Assembly (NCBI RefSeq): GCF_025698545.1
Contig: NC_068571.1
Coordinates: forward strand, 46,719,733 to 46,783,732
DNA from: Gossypium raimondii
Taxonomy: Eukaryota; Streptophyta; Magnoliopsida; Malvales; Malvaceae
Length of the DNA: 64,000 bases
Direction of reading: 5' to 3'
The notes under the pieces were generated by a model. It did not search any database and had not been told where the DNA came from. It worked only from the letters and a program-made list of their open reading frames with translations. The stretch's first letter is position 1; each line of letters opens with the position of its first letter. A program made the translations under genes and the position numbers. Below are positions 36,780-53,210 of this stretch, in pieces.

Positions 36780-39165
36780 AGATTGTAGATATTGTCTTCC
36801 TGTATTGGCAGCGAAGTAGATCGAAGATACAAGCCTCGTTTCCCTGAGCAGCAGTAGAGTAGGTCGAAGATAGCAGATCTTGTCTTCCTATATTGGCAAC
36901 GTAGTAGATCGAAGATAGCAGGTCTTGTCTTCCTGTATTGGTAACGAAGTAGATCGAATATAGCAGATATTGTATTCCTATATTGGCAGCGGAGTAGATC
37001 GAAGATAGCAAGTCTTGTCTTCCTGTATTGGCAGCGAAGTAGATCAAAGATATCAGGTATTGTCTTCCTGTATTGGCAGTAAAGTAGATCAAAGATAGCA
37101 GGTCTTGTTTTCCTGTATTGGCAACGAAGTAGATCGAAGATAGCAGGTCTTGTCTTCCTATATTGGCAGCGAAGTAGATCGAAGATAGCAGGTCTTGTCT
37201 TTCTGTATTGACAGTAAAGTAGATCGAAGATAGTAGATCTTGTCTTCCTGTACTGGCAGTGAAGCAGGTCCAAAACACTAGTCCTATCTCATTGAGCAGT
37301 AGTGGAGTAGGTCGAAGATTGTAGATCCTGTCTCCCTAAACAGTAGTGGAGCAGATCGAAGATAGCGACTCTTATTTTCCGGGCTTTGCAGTGGAACAGA
37401 TTAAAGCTAAAAGTAACGAATCTTGTTTCATTGGCATTGTAGTGGAATAGATTAAAGCTGAAGTGGAGGGGATTAAAGCTGAAGGCAGCGAATCCTATCT
37501 CCTTGGCGTTATAGAGGAATAGATTAAAGCTAAAGGTAGCGAATCTAGTTTTCCTGACATTGCAGCGGAGCAGATTAAAGCTAAAGGCAACAAATCTTAT
37601 CTCCCTGGTGTTAAAGTTGAAGAAGGTAAGTCTTATCCCCCTGAAAGCAATGAGACAGACTGAATATGGAAAATCTTATCTCCCTGAAGTTGCAGTGGAG
37701 CAAATTGAAGTTACTAGCCCTATCTCCCTGAAGTTGCAGTGGAGCGGATTGAAGTTACTAGTCCTATCTCCCTGAAGTTACAGTGGAGTGGATTAAAATG
37801 ATGGATCTTATCTCTCTAAAGTTGCAGTAGAGCAGATCGCACCAGACTTTATGCAGTAAAGCAAGTTGAAGCTACAAGTCTTGTCTCACTGAGGTTACAG
37901 TACAGTAGACTGAAGATAATATATCTTATCTCTCTAAAGTTGCAGTAGAGCAGATCACACTATAACAAGTCTTATCTCCCTAAAGTTGCAGTGGAGCACA
38001 CTGAAGATAACCAAGTCTTATCTCCCTGAAGTTGTAGTAGAGTAGACTGAAGATAGCGAATTTTATTTTTCTGAAGTTGCGGTGGAACAGATTGAAACTA
38101 TAAATTACCGATCTTATCTCTCTGAAGTTGCAGTAGAGCAGATCTCATCAAACCTTATCTCCCTGAAGTTGTAGTGGAACAGGTTAAAAATAAACCAATC
38201 TTATCTCTCTGAAGTTGCAGCAGAGTAGATTGAAGACCGGCCAAATTTTATCTCCCTGAAGTTGCAGTGGAGCAGATTAAAGCCACCAACCTTATCTCCC
38301 TAGCGGTGCAGTGGAACAGATTAAAGTTACAACAGTGAATCTTGCTTCCTTGGCATGGCAGTTAAATAGATTGAAGCTACAACAGCAAATCTTACTTCCC
38401 TAGCGGTGCAGTGGAACAGATTGAAGCTACAACAGTGAATCTTACTTCCCCGACATTACAGTTAAATAGATTGAAGCTACAATAGTGAATCTTACTTCCC
38501 TGGTGGTGCAGTGAAACAGATTGAAGCTACAACGGCGAATCTTGCTTCATCGACATTGCAGTTAAATAGATTGAAGCTACAACAGCGAATCTTACTTCTT
38601 TGGCGGTGTAGTGGAACAGATTTAAGCTACAATAGTGAATCTTGCTTCCCCGATATTGCAGTTAAATAGATTGAAGCTACAACAACGAATCTTACTTCCC
38701 TGGTGAACAGATCAAAAACGGCAAAGTCTCATCTCCCTAAAGTTACAGTGGAGCATACTGAAGATAGCAAATCTTATCTTTCTGAAGTTGTAGTAGAGCA
38801 GATTAAAATTATAAATAACCAATCTTATCTCCCTGAAGTTGTAGTGGAGCAGATTGAAGCTATTAATCCTATCTCCCTAAAGTTGCAATAGAGCAGATTA
38901 AAGCGATGAATCCTATACCTCTGAAGTTACAGTAGGTCGGGTTAAATTTACCATGACAAGTCTTATCTCCCTGACATTGCAGTGGAGCAGACTAAAACCA
39001 CAAACCTCACCCCCTAAAGTCGCAGTAGAGTGGATTGAAGCTACAAGTCGTATCTTTCTAAAGTTGCAGTGGAGCAGATTGAAGAATACACGTCTTATCT
39101 CCCTGAAGTTGCAATAGAGCAGACTGAAGCTACTAATCTTATCCCCCTAAAGTTGTAGTGGAGCG
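36780..39165. repeat. Tandem array of ~45-bp repeats, about 50 units
   Basis: In 36795-37290 the phrase 'cttcctgtattggca' recurs at 36884, 36929, 36974, 37019, 37064, 37109, 37154, 37199 and 37244, exactly 45 bp apart. From about 37290 to 39165 a related, more diverged unit ('tctccctgaagttgcagtggagcagattgaag') repeats every ~44-48 bp. Since 45 is divisible by three, the uniform part stays open for over 180 codons in two - frames, but these are not genes. This is the 3' untranslated tandem-repeat zone of the Tat-type element. Confidence 0.92.
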
Positions 39166-39187
39166 GGTCAAAAAAATGGTGTCAACA

Positions 39188-40369
39188 GTTACTTTTACGA
39201 GGGAGCAAAAATAATCAATTTATGACAAACATATTGTTTTCTTCTTCAATGTCTCTTTGTTAAGTAAATTTGAACATATTATTTATCGAAACAGAATTAA
39301 GAAACTTCAAATAAAACAATCATTCTTACCATTAAATTTTATGCCATCTGTCACATGTTGTTCATACCTTAACTATTTTTGTACAACCATTAGTGTGTTT
39401 AGGTTATAATTTGTATAACATTTTCAATGAGAAAATTTATAATCTTCTTTTTTTTTGATTACATAATAATTATTTTTCTGAGTAGGATATATTGCCTTCT
39501 TTGAGTAGGATGTAAACGTCTAATGAAATCATTGAAAACATTAATCAAGAATTTAGTTGAGTCCAACTGAATATCAATAAGGCAATAAAAGGTAGCACTA
39601 GTTTAATCTCTTTAAGGGACTTGCTAGGGACAATGATAGGAGATATATTGATGTTGATAGAACAAGAAGTAGCAATATGCAATATGTCTTAGAGTGGGTT
39701 TGGATGGGCAGTGCGTTTATTTGTGATTTGTGTAAAAACAGCGATGACAGTGAGATTAAATACTCTAGTATGAGATAAAAAGTAAACTAAACCTGCCGCT
39801 CATCCAAACCCACCCTTAACTTACTTTTCCTACCGAAGAAAATATTGAACTTATCAGGTATATTTAAATTTTTTTATTGAAATAATTTATCCAGGCTAAA
39901 AATAAATAAAGAGATCATGTTATATTAAGTTATTAATATCTATTTTATCAATATAAAATTTTTATTATTTTATAAATTTTTATCCATAAATATTACAAAT
40001 TTTCCTTTAAACAAATAAAAACTAAATGAACAATTAATTTAATACAAAACTATGTTTCATTTCTATATTATTTGAAAAAGTAAATAAAAGTATATCAAAA
40101 AAGAGAACTAATATTGTAAGAAAATTTGAAAACATTATATTAAAATTGAAATAAATTATTCGTAGGATTTCAAAATTTAAAAAAATTAAAATATATATTT
40201 CTTTCATAAATTCATATTTTAAAAGTAAATTTTAAAAAGAAAAATTCCTCTGATATTATTGAATTTAAATTTGAGAAAATGAATTCTCGCAAAGATTTTA
40301 TAATGCCAACATTATAAATTGATTGTACCTTTAAAATTAATAATTTTATTGATAAAGTACATCATTGGC
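39188..40369. other. AT-rich intergenic sequence
   Basis: 'ctaaacctgccgctcatccaaacccac' and 'gggtttggatgggcagtgcg' (39699 and 39790) form an inverted pair about 100 bp apart, perhaps the ends of a small MITE at about 39695-39825. The rest is AT-rich with no gene. Confidence 0.45.
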
Positions 40370-41605
40370 CACTTAATTGAGTAAAATAATAAAACAATTA
40401 CTCAACTTTGAAAACTTATAACTTATTTACTAAATTTTAGAAAAAAAAAAACCAATTACCAGTAATCATTTTCAATTACATCTATATCAAAAAGTTGACC
40501 TATCATGGTTAATGGTCATCTTGGCATCCCACGGTGGAAACAGTCCCAATTTAAGAACTCTAGCTGGGCTGGGCAGTAGAAAAAGAAGAATACGAAGAAT
40601 AAGAATAAGAGAAGAAATAGAGATACCCTAACTACAACTGTTTTGTTCCTCTAAGATGACTCTATCGAATCTCTGTCCCTTTTTTTTTCTTCTCTTCTTC
40701 TCCTCTCCTCTATTTTCTTTTTTTCCATAACTTTAGTCATCACGGTTCATGGCCTTCTCCGGCCAACCGTCATCACCAAGTGGTTGTTCTTTGTCTCTTT
40801 TCGAATCTCACTTCAAATCTGCCAATAGGCTTTCAAAATTCTGAGATAAACACCTCAAAGCATTGAATAAGGCTTCAACGGATCTCTGTTGTCCATTGTC
40901 GGATCACCACCATATTCCGACCACAGCTCTTCTTCAATCAACCATGACTCTTGACCGCTTGGATCATCGAACTGGTGGCTTGAGTTCTCCAACCCGTAAA
41001 ACACAAAATGGGTGTGGGTTTCTTTTCTTTTGATTCTCTTTTTTATTTTTTAGTTTTTTTTTTACTTCTCTCTTTTGATGCAAGCCAATTAGGTATTATT
41101 GTTCTACTTTTGCTGGTTTGATTTTGGATGCTTGCTATTTGGAATATTTGTTTTTGGTTGGTATTTCACAGGTATAGAATGTGTAAGGGTTGGGATTTGG
41201 TGGTTATGGTGGTAGTGTCTTGACAAATGAGTGACAATGAGTGATGCTGGTGTGGTGATTAAATGATAGTAAGCTTGTGGAGGTGGCCAATGTCGAGGGT
41301 GGTAATGAGAGAGCTGAGAGGGGTGAAGAAAAATGGTGAAAAAGCCCCCCTTTCTCTTTCTATTTTTGCGGTTTAATGGAAGGTGGCGTGTGAGAGGGAT
41401 GATGGGAAAATGTCCAATGTAGCAAGTTAATTGGTCATGTCAGCTAGTTAATTGCCACATCACCTATTCTGTTAGCCTGTAACGGAAAATGTTAGTGGGT
41501 GATTGTTTTGTTATTTTCCTAAAGTTTATTGACTGGGTTGAAAGTTGAGTGATTGTTTTGTTATTTTCTCAAAGTTGAGTGGTTGTTAGTATAATTTATC
41601 TAATT
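40370..41605. mobile_element. Probable non-autonomous element with inverted ends
   Basis: The left text 'aataaaacaattactcaactttgaaaac' (about 40387) is matched in reverse by the right text 'ttgttttgttattttctcaaagttgagtg' (about 41552-41582). The enclosed 1.2 kb is CT-rich at 40680-40730 and has no long open frame. Class is unknown. Relatives of the ends occur at 24187-25180 and about 46540. Confidence 0.45.
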
Positions 41606-42203
41606 TTATTTTAAAATTTAAAATTATAATCATAAATAATTTTATTTATAAAAAATTACAATACCTTGCATAGGTCGAATTAAAACTCGACCCGACAGAG
41701 CTCAGGTCTCGAAGATGAATATTTTAACTCAAAGTTGATTAGAAAAGTGTTAAGATCTTTGCCATTAAGGTCACAGACATCGAGGAAACAAATGACAGAG
41801 AGATTGAGTCCTTATAGACTTTTGAGATGTATTTTGAAGAAGGCAAAAGGAGCACATAGAATTATTGTTTTGCAAGTGATAAACGCAATGACCACTGCAA
41901 TTGAAGATCTCCAACAATAAACTGTTTTGCTTACTCATATATAACTTCAACAAAACTTTCAAAAAGCAGTCTAAAAGATTCAAGAAATTTGAGGTCACCA
42001 AAAGCATTCTCAAGAGTAAATCCAAAGGAGTCGTATCAAAGAAGAGGCTGATAAGGAAGAAAAAAAAAAAGGGAATCTAGTGCCATTAGTGTTCAAACAC
42101 CCTAAAGACATAGCTAAAACTACATCACTCATTTATAAACGAGGTGAAAGTTTTGGCTTAAACACACTATAGCTGCCCACTCAAGTTCCAAGATTCCACC
42201 TAC
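41606..42203. other. Intergenic and probable 3' UTR of the KARI gene
   Basis: The part next to 42203 is presumably the 3' untranslated region of the reductoisomerase gene on -. 41735-41920 has a 61-aa open frame without recognisable homology. Confidence 0.4.
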
Positions 42204-45667
<3,464 letters not shown>

Positions 45668-47296
45668 AAAGGGGCCACAAGCGGTTACACTAATTTGGAA
45701 TTTAGTCTACAAATTAATTGATAGTAATATAATTATAACAATAAGGATTAAATTCTTAAAAACCTTTCACAGAGTAGTGTTCTGATAGTGAGCCAAAATA
45801 AGAAACTGAGTGATACCCATTGATTTTATTATTTATTTTAAATTTATGTCATAATAAATTGTAGTCACGAAGGCTATTAATTATAATATAAGTATGCAAC
45901 TTTCGGCGGAAAAAAGAAATATTGTGCCTACAATCATAAATATTATAGGGTAAATTTTTTTATTTAATTATAAAATAATCAATGTTGCCCTTTAGTTCAG
46001 GTTTTGGGAAGAAGGTGGGGAATAGACGTAGGACAATGGAGTTTCTCTGTGAGGAAGAGAGGAGAATGCATTGAAGTAGGGCCCTTGGTTTGTTGTAGCA
46101 AGGATAGGCAAAATGGGGCAAGTTTGCATTGAAATCAGCTTGGATGAACCTCTCAAGATTGTAGACAAGTAAACGTAAAAGAAATGATTTTGAGAAAGAC
46201 TACATTTTCACATATCTGAAAGTGGTAGCTGATATACATGCTGAAGGTATTTGCGGGGAGATTGGTGACCCACCTCCACAATGCCAAGGAGTTAGTACAG
46301 ACGCACAAAGGATATTTTCCTCAAAATCATGCCTACTAATATTCACAGTCTGCATCTTGTAACTTCATTTCACATTCTTCTGCTGAATCATTTTTCCAAA
46401 AATATTTCTCTCTCAAATTAGTCACCAAACAATTGTAATTTCTCAAAATTTTAACTCACATAAAATTATTTCTTAATCATAAAATTAACTAACCATATTA
46501 TTTAGACATGAAACAATGCAAATGTAGTTATAAAATGGATAAACTATATCGGTAGTCATCTAACTATTAGTATTTCTTTTTATGGTCGTCCGGCTATAAA
46601 AAGTTACAAAATGGTCACTCAACTATTTGAAATTTTCTTTTTGGTCATCAACTATTAAATTATGAACGGAAAAATAATTTGGCGACTTTTAAAATTGACA
46701 TAATAATAACTTTAACACTTAACATTTATACATTGTATCAATACTAATATTATTCAATATTAAAAGTACAATTATTTAATTCAAAATTTGAATGCAAAAA
46801 TATATCATACAAACTTTTGATTTCTAATATTATATAATTCAAATGTGAAATTGTCGTATTTAAAGGTATAAGAAGAATTACTTCATTAAAAAAAAACATA
46901 TATTGAAAATAGTATTTTGTGATGTACAATTTTTTTTATTGTTCTGCACACGGTTTAAGAAATTTGTTTGGAACAAAAAAATTATACAATAACTAAGAAT
47001 TGTAATTTGAAAAGACTTATTTATATATAAAATTTATCAAACATATTAATATAAGATGTGGGGTCATTATTAATAAGCAACATTTATAATTGTTTGCATT
47101 TATATAATTTGATTTATTTTTAAAAGTGGTTAAATTTATATGGTAATAATGAATTTTAAAAAATTACTTTATGTTTTTATCACATTAACTAAAGAACATT
47201 TTCATATCTCACACTCACACTAAATAAATGTTAATTTTTTCACTATTTTCATGAGCCTCTAGAGTAATAAATTCATGAGAAATTAGTTACAATTTA
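45668..47296. other. Upstream region of the KARI gene and intergenic DNA
   Basis: The reductoisomerase promoter should lie just above 45667. A TATA-like 'tataattatatta' (read on -) is at about 45727-45741. 46010-46380 is less AT-rich and could be an old gene or element piece, but no frame is convincing. 46540-46700 belongs to the dispersed 'ggtcactcaactattt' repeat type. Confidence 0.4.
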
Positions 47297-48390
47297 AGGG
47301 TGTTTGGTTCGTCGAATCTTAAATTACGGGAATGTAAAATTACGGGTAGAATGTGAGATTACCTTATTTGATTCATTTGGTTGGGATGTAAGATTTGGTT
47401 CATTTAGTTAGAATGTAATATTCAGATGTTTGGTAGACAGAAGATAAGATTACCTAAAAGCAAATTTTATCTTTGCTATAAAATATGGACCATTAACCAA
47501 ATAATTAAGTCAACTATATAGCCAAAGAGCAAATTAGTCCATCAAATTGCCAATAATTCTATAATCCTAATAGTTGGAGGAAAAAAAGCCTAAAATCTTG
47601 TAAAGAAAAAAAAAGAATTTAATTAAAAGTTATGATCTTAGTGAAATTTTCTATCGAGCGGCAATTTAAATTACAAACAGCAAAGCAAATAAGCTTCAAA
47701 CTTTAATCTATAACAGTAATATTAAATTAAACTCATAACAAAAGAACATTGAAAATTGAAAATTGAAAGTTAATTGAAACTCACAAACAATACAATACAA
47801 AAGAAGAGATGGCGATAGTAGCCATTATACAAGGTTTCCTATTTTTACCTATCTCTATATACTCATTAATTAATTAATTAATTAATTAAGGATTCATAAC
47901 CACTGCGAGAACCTCTAAAAAAAACAAGCGAGAAAATCCATAACAATCAAATCTACAACAATCAACAAACATGGCACCTACAACAAATGTTGAAATTTAT
48001 TTTGAAAATCTCTCAATGCAATAAATCACAAAGCAATATGAAGACACAACTAGAAATCGAGAATATTAAACTTACCTAACTGGAGACGATAGTGAATGAT
48101 TAGGAGAGTATGAAGTTAAAATTGGGAACAGAAAGCTAGAGATTTTGTTTTTCAAACTTATGAAAGAAAAAGAGTGGCTTTAATTCTTGTCTTAAAATAT
48201 AACAAAAATAGAGGATAATTTTATCTTAAAATTCAGATTCTGCCCCTATATTACGGAATAGCCGTAATGTGAGATTACAAGATTGTCGGGATATTGAAAT
48301 CTCATTCCATAATCTTCAAATACTGTAATCTTATTTTGGAATGAAAAAATTATGGGTTATAATGTTATATTCAGAGGACTAAACACTCCC
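47297..48390 (+). mobile_element. PIF/Harbinger-like non-autonomous element
   Basis: It begins TTAAGGGTGTTTGGTTCGTC and ends ...CTAAACACTCCCTTA. The GGGTGTTTGG-type terminus and TTA/TAA-like flanks fit PIF/Harbinger. Sub-terminal runs of 'aatgtaaaattacggg / gaatgtgagattacc' are echoed in reverse near the right end ('cgtaatgtgagattacaag'). The middle has an (ATTA)n run at 47864-47889. A reverse-oriented relative lies at 9900-10590. No transposase is encoded. Confidence 0.7.
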
Positions 48391-49170
48391 TTATAGTTAT
48401 TTGTATACAATAATATATATTATATTAAAGAGAGAAACAATAATCTTTAAAAAAAAAGAGGTATTGATTCAAATAATCTACAACTTTACTCAATGCATAT
48501 ATAGAGTCAAATTCGAATCAAATTCAGATAGATATTTGGATTCTTTTGCAAGTAGACAAATGAAAAGAAATCTGAGATTCAAGTTATATGCAAAGTTTGC
48601 ATCAAAAACAGCCAAATGGAGAGACGCCCATTGTAATTGCCGACCTTCAATGAAAGCAATAGTTAAATATACATACATATATACACATATATTAGAGCTT
48701 GACCGAGTTTACAAATATTCACATCTTCAATCTATAATATTTTTTTGAACGAAACTGTAAGACCCAATGAGTCAAAGCGGATAATACCCGGCAGGTATTG
48801 TCATACAATAAACATGCAAATAATAAAAGAGAAAGATGGGTGAGAGTGAAGGAGGAGATCAGATACAGTAAATAAACGCCTACAGTATGAAACCAATAGT
48901 GCTAATACATTAATGAGCTTGTGCGGAATGCTTCAAGCTAAGATCAGACAATTTCGAACACGATACGTTTAGTAAAACATGAAACCCGTGTAATAAACAC
49001 AACACAACCTGAGAAATTTAAGCACTACTAACGCAATGGACACCAACACGTTTAATACACATTTGTGTTGTGTTGTGTTGCGTTTGTGTTTACACAGCTT
49101 ACACAAAACAAAACACCGAACGTGACACGTATACACGGATTGCCAAGCCTACTTCAATTCTTATATTGCT
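48391..49170. other. Intergenic, with probable 3' UTR of MBP2C
   Basis: 49060-49095 is GT-rich ('ttgtgttgtgttgtgttgcg') and mirrored by 'aatacacatttgtgttg' and 'acacaacacaacct' near 49000. It looks like an old small DNA element. No gene was seen. Confidence 0.4.
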
Positions 49171-51540
49171 TTATTCCATACTTTCTGATCTGAAAAGAAA
49201 TGATTGAAGATATAACCTTGCACTGGCAGCAGCAGCAAGGGATTCTTCATCTTGCTTCTCTTTTGTAGCAGCAACAGCAGCAACATAAGCTTGCCTTGCT
49301 TCTTCCATTTTCTGTAGCTCCTCGTCATTGACATCATCCTGTTTATGCCAAAAGCGGATTCTTCATGGCTAGACAAAATAAACAATGAAATCCGCACTTT
49401 GTGGGCCTAAATGCAATGATCTTAAGTTATAATAAAGCAATAATAGCCTTAAATACAAATCCATTCATGCGACTTTCTATTGTGGCAAATCCAAAAGAAT
49501 GTAAAGTCATGTTAGGGAAAACAATAGTTTATAAGAAACAAACCCTTATACATACATTTATTCGGAATTTTGTTCTCTTCTACCATATAAAACCATTAGA
49601 TATATTAGGCATAGGATAGTAAGCTTACCATACAAGGGAGAGGATCCAAAGGGTATGGTTCTAAATCATAATCATCAGCATGTGTAGTGGGATTATTCTT
49701 TGTTAAACCATTTAACAACAGCATAAATGATGAAAATTCTCCTTGCATGGAATCAATATTATTTTGCAGCTCCTCCACCTTTTGCTTCGATGTCATTGCT
49801 TCCCACTGTGTCTTTTCCAGGGCAGCCTGCTTGTCTGCAAGTTTAATCTGAGGAAGACCTTACTTATCAATAAGGATTAAGGGAACAAGAAGAGGTTCAC
49901 AATGAAAATGTTTTATGTAGACATCTTTCTAAGTAGTCAAATGATTCATAGGTAGACAAAAATACAAAAATGGAAAACAAGAACCAGATATGCTGCAACC
50001 TTTTATAATGAAGGATAGATGTATTCTGAAATCAGATGACAATCATATTTTGACAATCAATTAAATAAACAATAATTACAAAATCTTCCAATAACACAAT
50101 TAAGTCTTGTAGATGAAACTAATTCTTTTTCATGTCAATTATGGAATATTTCATCCTAACTTTTTAATCTTTACACAAGTAATATAAAACGACAAACTCC
50201 GAATTCACAAACAGATCTCACTGTTCCCATTAATGATGTGTTATACCTTGGCATCAGAGAGTTGCAACTGAATAGACTTGATTAAAGAGTCCTTTACTGC
50301 AGCATCTCGCTTCAATTTACCAAGTTCAGCACGAACATCATTGATCTGGTTCTTTGAAAGCTCTGCTGATTTCAAAAGTTCATCTTTCTCTAGCAACTTC
50401 TTTTGCAGATCCTCCACTTGTTCCCTGAATGAAATTAACTCTTCATTCTCTTTTTCTGTTGCCAAAGCCTCTGAGGAAAATATTGAGCAGTCCTCACCAT
50501 CTTGATTATTACTACCATTCTTGTCGACTTTATCTTTTTTCTTTCTCATTGGAATTGACTGAGCTCCATTCCTCCCTTTCATATCAGTAACCTACGCGAA
50601 TGAAAATAACAAAATTATAGCACATTTATGTAAAGAAAATTAACCATCTCAAAAATGAAAAGCTATTAAACTAAAATATGAGCATGAATCTGATAGTAAA
50701 AACAATTGCACATAAAAATCATGTAAAACAAACCTTATTGGTGAGAATTCCTTTGATAATCCTACAAAGAACTTCCATTGCATATTTGTTCAAACACAAA
50801 CTCAAATGTTGAATATCCTACCATGGTACGATACAGATTTGAATAAATGGAAGCATAACACATTCATATCAAAACACCAATTTAAATAGGCTATGCCTAA
50901 TTTCCAATTTTTCATATTTGGAATGCAAAGGCATATATAATTTCAACTTAGATACAGGTATAACAAGGAGTAAATCTATCTAATTCACTAACAGTATAAG
51001 CTATTAAAAAAATAAAGCAAGTAATACATAATTCCACAAATTGTCAAGTAAACTCAACAGATTAAATTGAAACAAGTGTATATATATTATAATCTCACAT
51101 TTCCAGATAAGGATTCCCTTGAAGGGGTCTTGGTGTATATCATCGAACCACGCCTTGTAAATGAACTACTTGGTTTCCTCTCCTGATCGAACACAAGGTT
51201 AGTAAATAAATTAAAATTAAAAAGAAACCCATTACTAATTTCCCTGTGTTGTTCACTAATTTCAAAAAATTAAGGCAAAGAAAAAAAAGTAAAATTAAGT
51301 AAGGAGAGAAGAGGAGGAGATTACGATGAGGGATTGAACGAGAGGGATCATCTCGACGAGATCGTTGTAGAGGACGCGATCCAGATTGGCGTTGGAGTAA
51401 GTGAGTGAAGAGTGAGTTGGAAGGTGAGTCGGGGAGGAGTTGCCGTTCATGATGTTGCGATTATCACCTGAAAGCCAGGATTTGGGGTCTCCGAAATTCG
51501 AATTCTCTTGTAAATTTACGAAACGTTGAGGCTCAAACAT
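49171..51540 (-). CDS. MBP2C: MBP2C, microtubule- and movement-protein-binding protein (five exons)
   Basis: Exons on -: 51325-51540, 51099-51182, 50247-50591, 49629-49847, 49171-49338. All introns are GT-AG and the joined product is 343 aa. The start FEPQRFVNLQENSNFGDPKS and the segment SSSFTRRGSMIYTKTPSRES match MBP2C as I remember it. Residues about 140-245 are a coiled coil (REQVEDLQKKLLEKDELLKS, then VEELQNNIDSMQGEFSSFML). The C-terminal part has KMEEARQAYVAAVAA and ends FRSESME. MBP2C proteins bind microtubules and restrict cell-to-cell movement of KNOTTED1 and of a viral movement protein (family knowledge). The exon structure is complete and no lesion is seen, so it is probably functional. 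A TE-rich region lies upstream. Confidence 0.92.
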
Positions 51541-52249
51541 TTCTTTTCTTTTCTTTCGAAACAACGCAGAATAGATAAAGAGAAAAGAAAAATCAAAGAG
51601 AAAATTCGAATTTTGAAACAACTGAAGGAAAAAAAAGAAGAGAGAAGTTAAAGTTTTTTTTTCTTTTTCAAAACCGTTTTTCGTTGTTTCCACTTACGGA
51701 CAACGGATATTTCTTCAAATCGTATTTTCGAAACTATTTTGTAAGATTACAAAAATACCATTTCACTAGAATATTTTTAAGTATATGAGCTTCGCCCGTT
51801 CCCCTAAAATAAAAAATTATTCATCTAAATTTTTTAGAAATTTTAAAATTTTATTTTTAAAAATTATAAAAATATAAATTATTAAAATTATAATTTAATT
51901 TCTACCCTTAACTAAATTTTTAGCTTCGCTCTTGGCTCTCACCCATTATTTTTGTGTCCATTATTATCTAATGTAATTTCAATAACTATTTACAAGTAAG
52001 TAAATTAGAAATCGAATTGTAGTTTGCTTCCTCTACTAAAAAATAAGTAAATTAGTATAGGAAGTTAAATAAAAGTAAATTGTCCATTCTATTAAAATTT
52101 TTATTTATTTTTATGGTTAAAAACCGATCTTTACATGTCAAAATGAGATACACATGTTACTTTCTGGTTAAAAGGATTGATTTACTCTTTAATCTAACCT
52201 ATAGAAGAAAACATGTATTTAACAGCATTTATTTAAGCTTTTTTTGACA
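51541..52249. other. 5' flank of MBP2C and intergenic DNA
   Basis: 51540-51700 is CT/GA-rich and should hold the 5' UTR and promoter of MBP2C. 51790-52200 is dispersed repeat-like AT-rich DNA. Confidence 0.4.
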
Positions 52250-52510
52250 TTTAAGAATGCCTCTCATCGTCACGAAAGGTAGTGACGTTTTAAAGAAAAC
52301 ATAGCAAGATATTAGACTTTAGCGACGTTTTTTAAGAAATGCGACTATAGATATAGCACATGGGTGGCATTTAAATGACAAACGCCGCTAAAATAAGGTA
52401 TTTAGCAATGTCTTTTTTTCATAAAACGCTATTAAAAATAAAGCATTGAGAGGCATTTTTCATCGAAAATGCCACAGAATATATGACCTTTTGCGAACGC
52501 TCCTAAATAT
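52250..52510. mobile_element. Possible CACTA (En/Spm) sub-terminal fragment
   Basis: Short motifs of the 'gcgacgttttttaagaaatgcg', 'aacgccgctaaaataag' and 'aacgctattaaaaata' kind are repeated in both orientations. In cotton such motifs crowd the ends of CACTA elements. The CACTA terminus itself was not found. Confidence 0.45.
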
Positions 52511-53188
52511 TCATATTATATTTTTAAAAAAAATTACATTCCCTAATAATTATAATAATCTATAATTTCACATTATTATTTATAAAATTATATACAATTC
52601 ACCAATGAAAAAAATATTTATAAAAATTAATTAAGTTCCAATATAACATAAATTAAAAATTACTCATACAAGAACATTACAATCACCGGGAATTTAACAA
52701 AGGCATCCCCCTAATATTCATATAAGTGTATGAAACTAGGTGAAATATCTGATGGCTCTAACTTGCTTATTCCCTTGTTTAGAGAGACACAATTGACTGA
52801 CCGGTCTTGAACTTCCCCATTTATTTTTCTTTCAATTTTATTTTTACATTGGAATTTTAAAAAAATAAATTTATTTGTTTATTTATTTCACTGATATAAC
52901 CATATTTTTATCCGTATATTAATATTACTTGGCATACATTTTTTTTAAATACTAATAATTAGCTAATAATTGGTAGGAAAAAAGAGAGTAATTTTGTTAA
53001 TGTGTCCGACAATACCAATAGACATAATAACAAATAGTCTATTTTCGTAATTAATTAATTTTTTTATGATATTTTTATAAAAAAGCCTGAAATTCCAAAT
53101 GATGTAAACACCTTTCTTTTGGCTTGATTATGAGTCAACTGCTGGGTAAAACACTGTTTGATAAAAGGAAGCTGAAATCTTCAGAAGC
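52511..53188. other. AT-rich intergenic sequence
   Basis: No gene or element recognised. Confidence 0.45.
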
Positions 53189-53210
53189 CCTCTCTCTCTC
53201 TCTCTCTCTG
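53189..53210. repeat. (CT)n microsatellite
   Basis: About ten CT units just before a poorly defined, less AT-rich stretch (53210-53660) without a recognised gene. Confidence 0.9.

Larger units (their letters stand above)
30700..39187 (+). mobile_element. Deleted Tat/Ogre-type Ty3/Gypsy retrotransposon
   Basis: In order: 5' LTR tail (to 31175, ending TGTCAACA), primer-binding site, remnant of the extra ORF upstream of gag, broken gag, protease-RT linker, integrase remnant, a long tandem-repeat region, and a final 'aaaaaaatggtgtcaaca' (39170-39187) identical to the 5' LTR tail. Reverse transcriptase and RNase H are absent, and most of the 3' LTR is missing. The 5' end of the first LTR is uncertain (30660-30740). 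An ORF before gag and tandem repeats after pol are known for the Tat/Ogre lineage. The element cannot move by itself. Confidence 0.8.

Noticed and set aside
36700..37278. Two overlapping - open frames of 192 and 185 aa
   Set aside because: They arise from a 45-bp tandem repeat in codon phase within a retrotransposon tail. The composition is purely repetitive and no domain is recognisable.
36780..39165. CRISPR-like array
   Set aside because: The units are contiguous tandem repeats without unique spacers, in a plant nuclear context.
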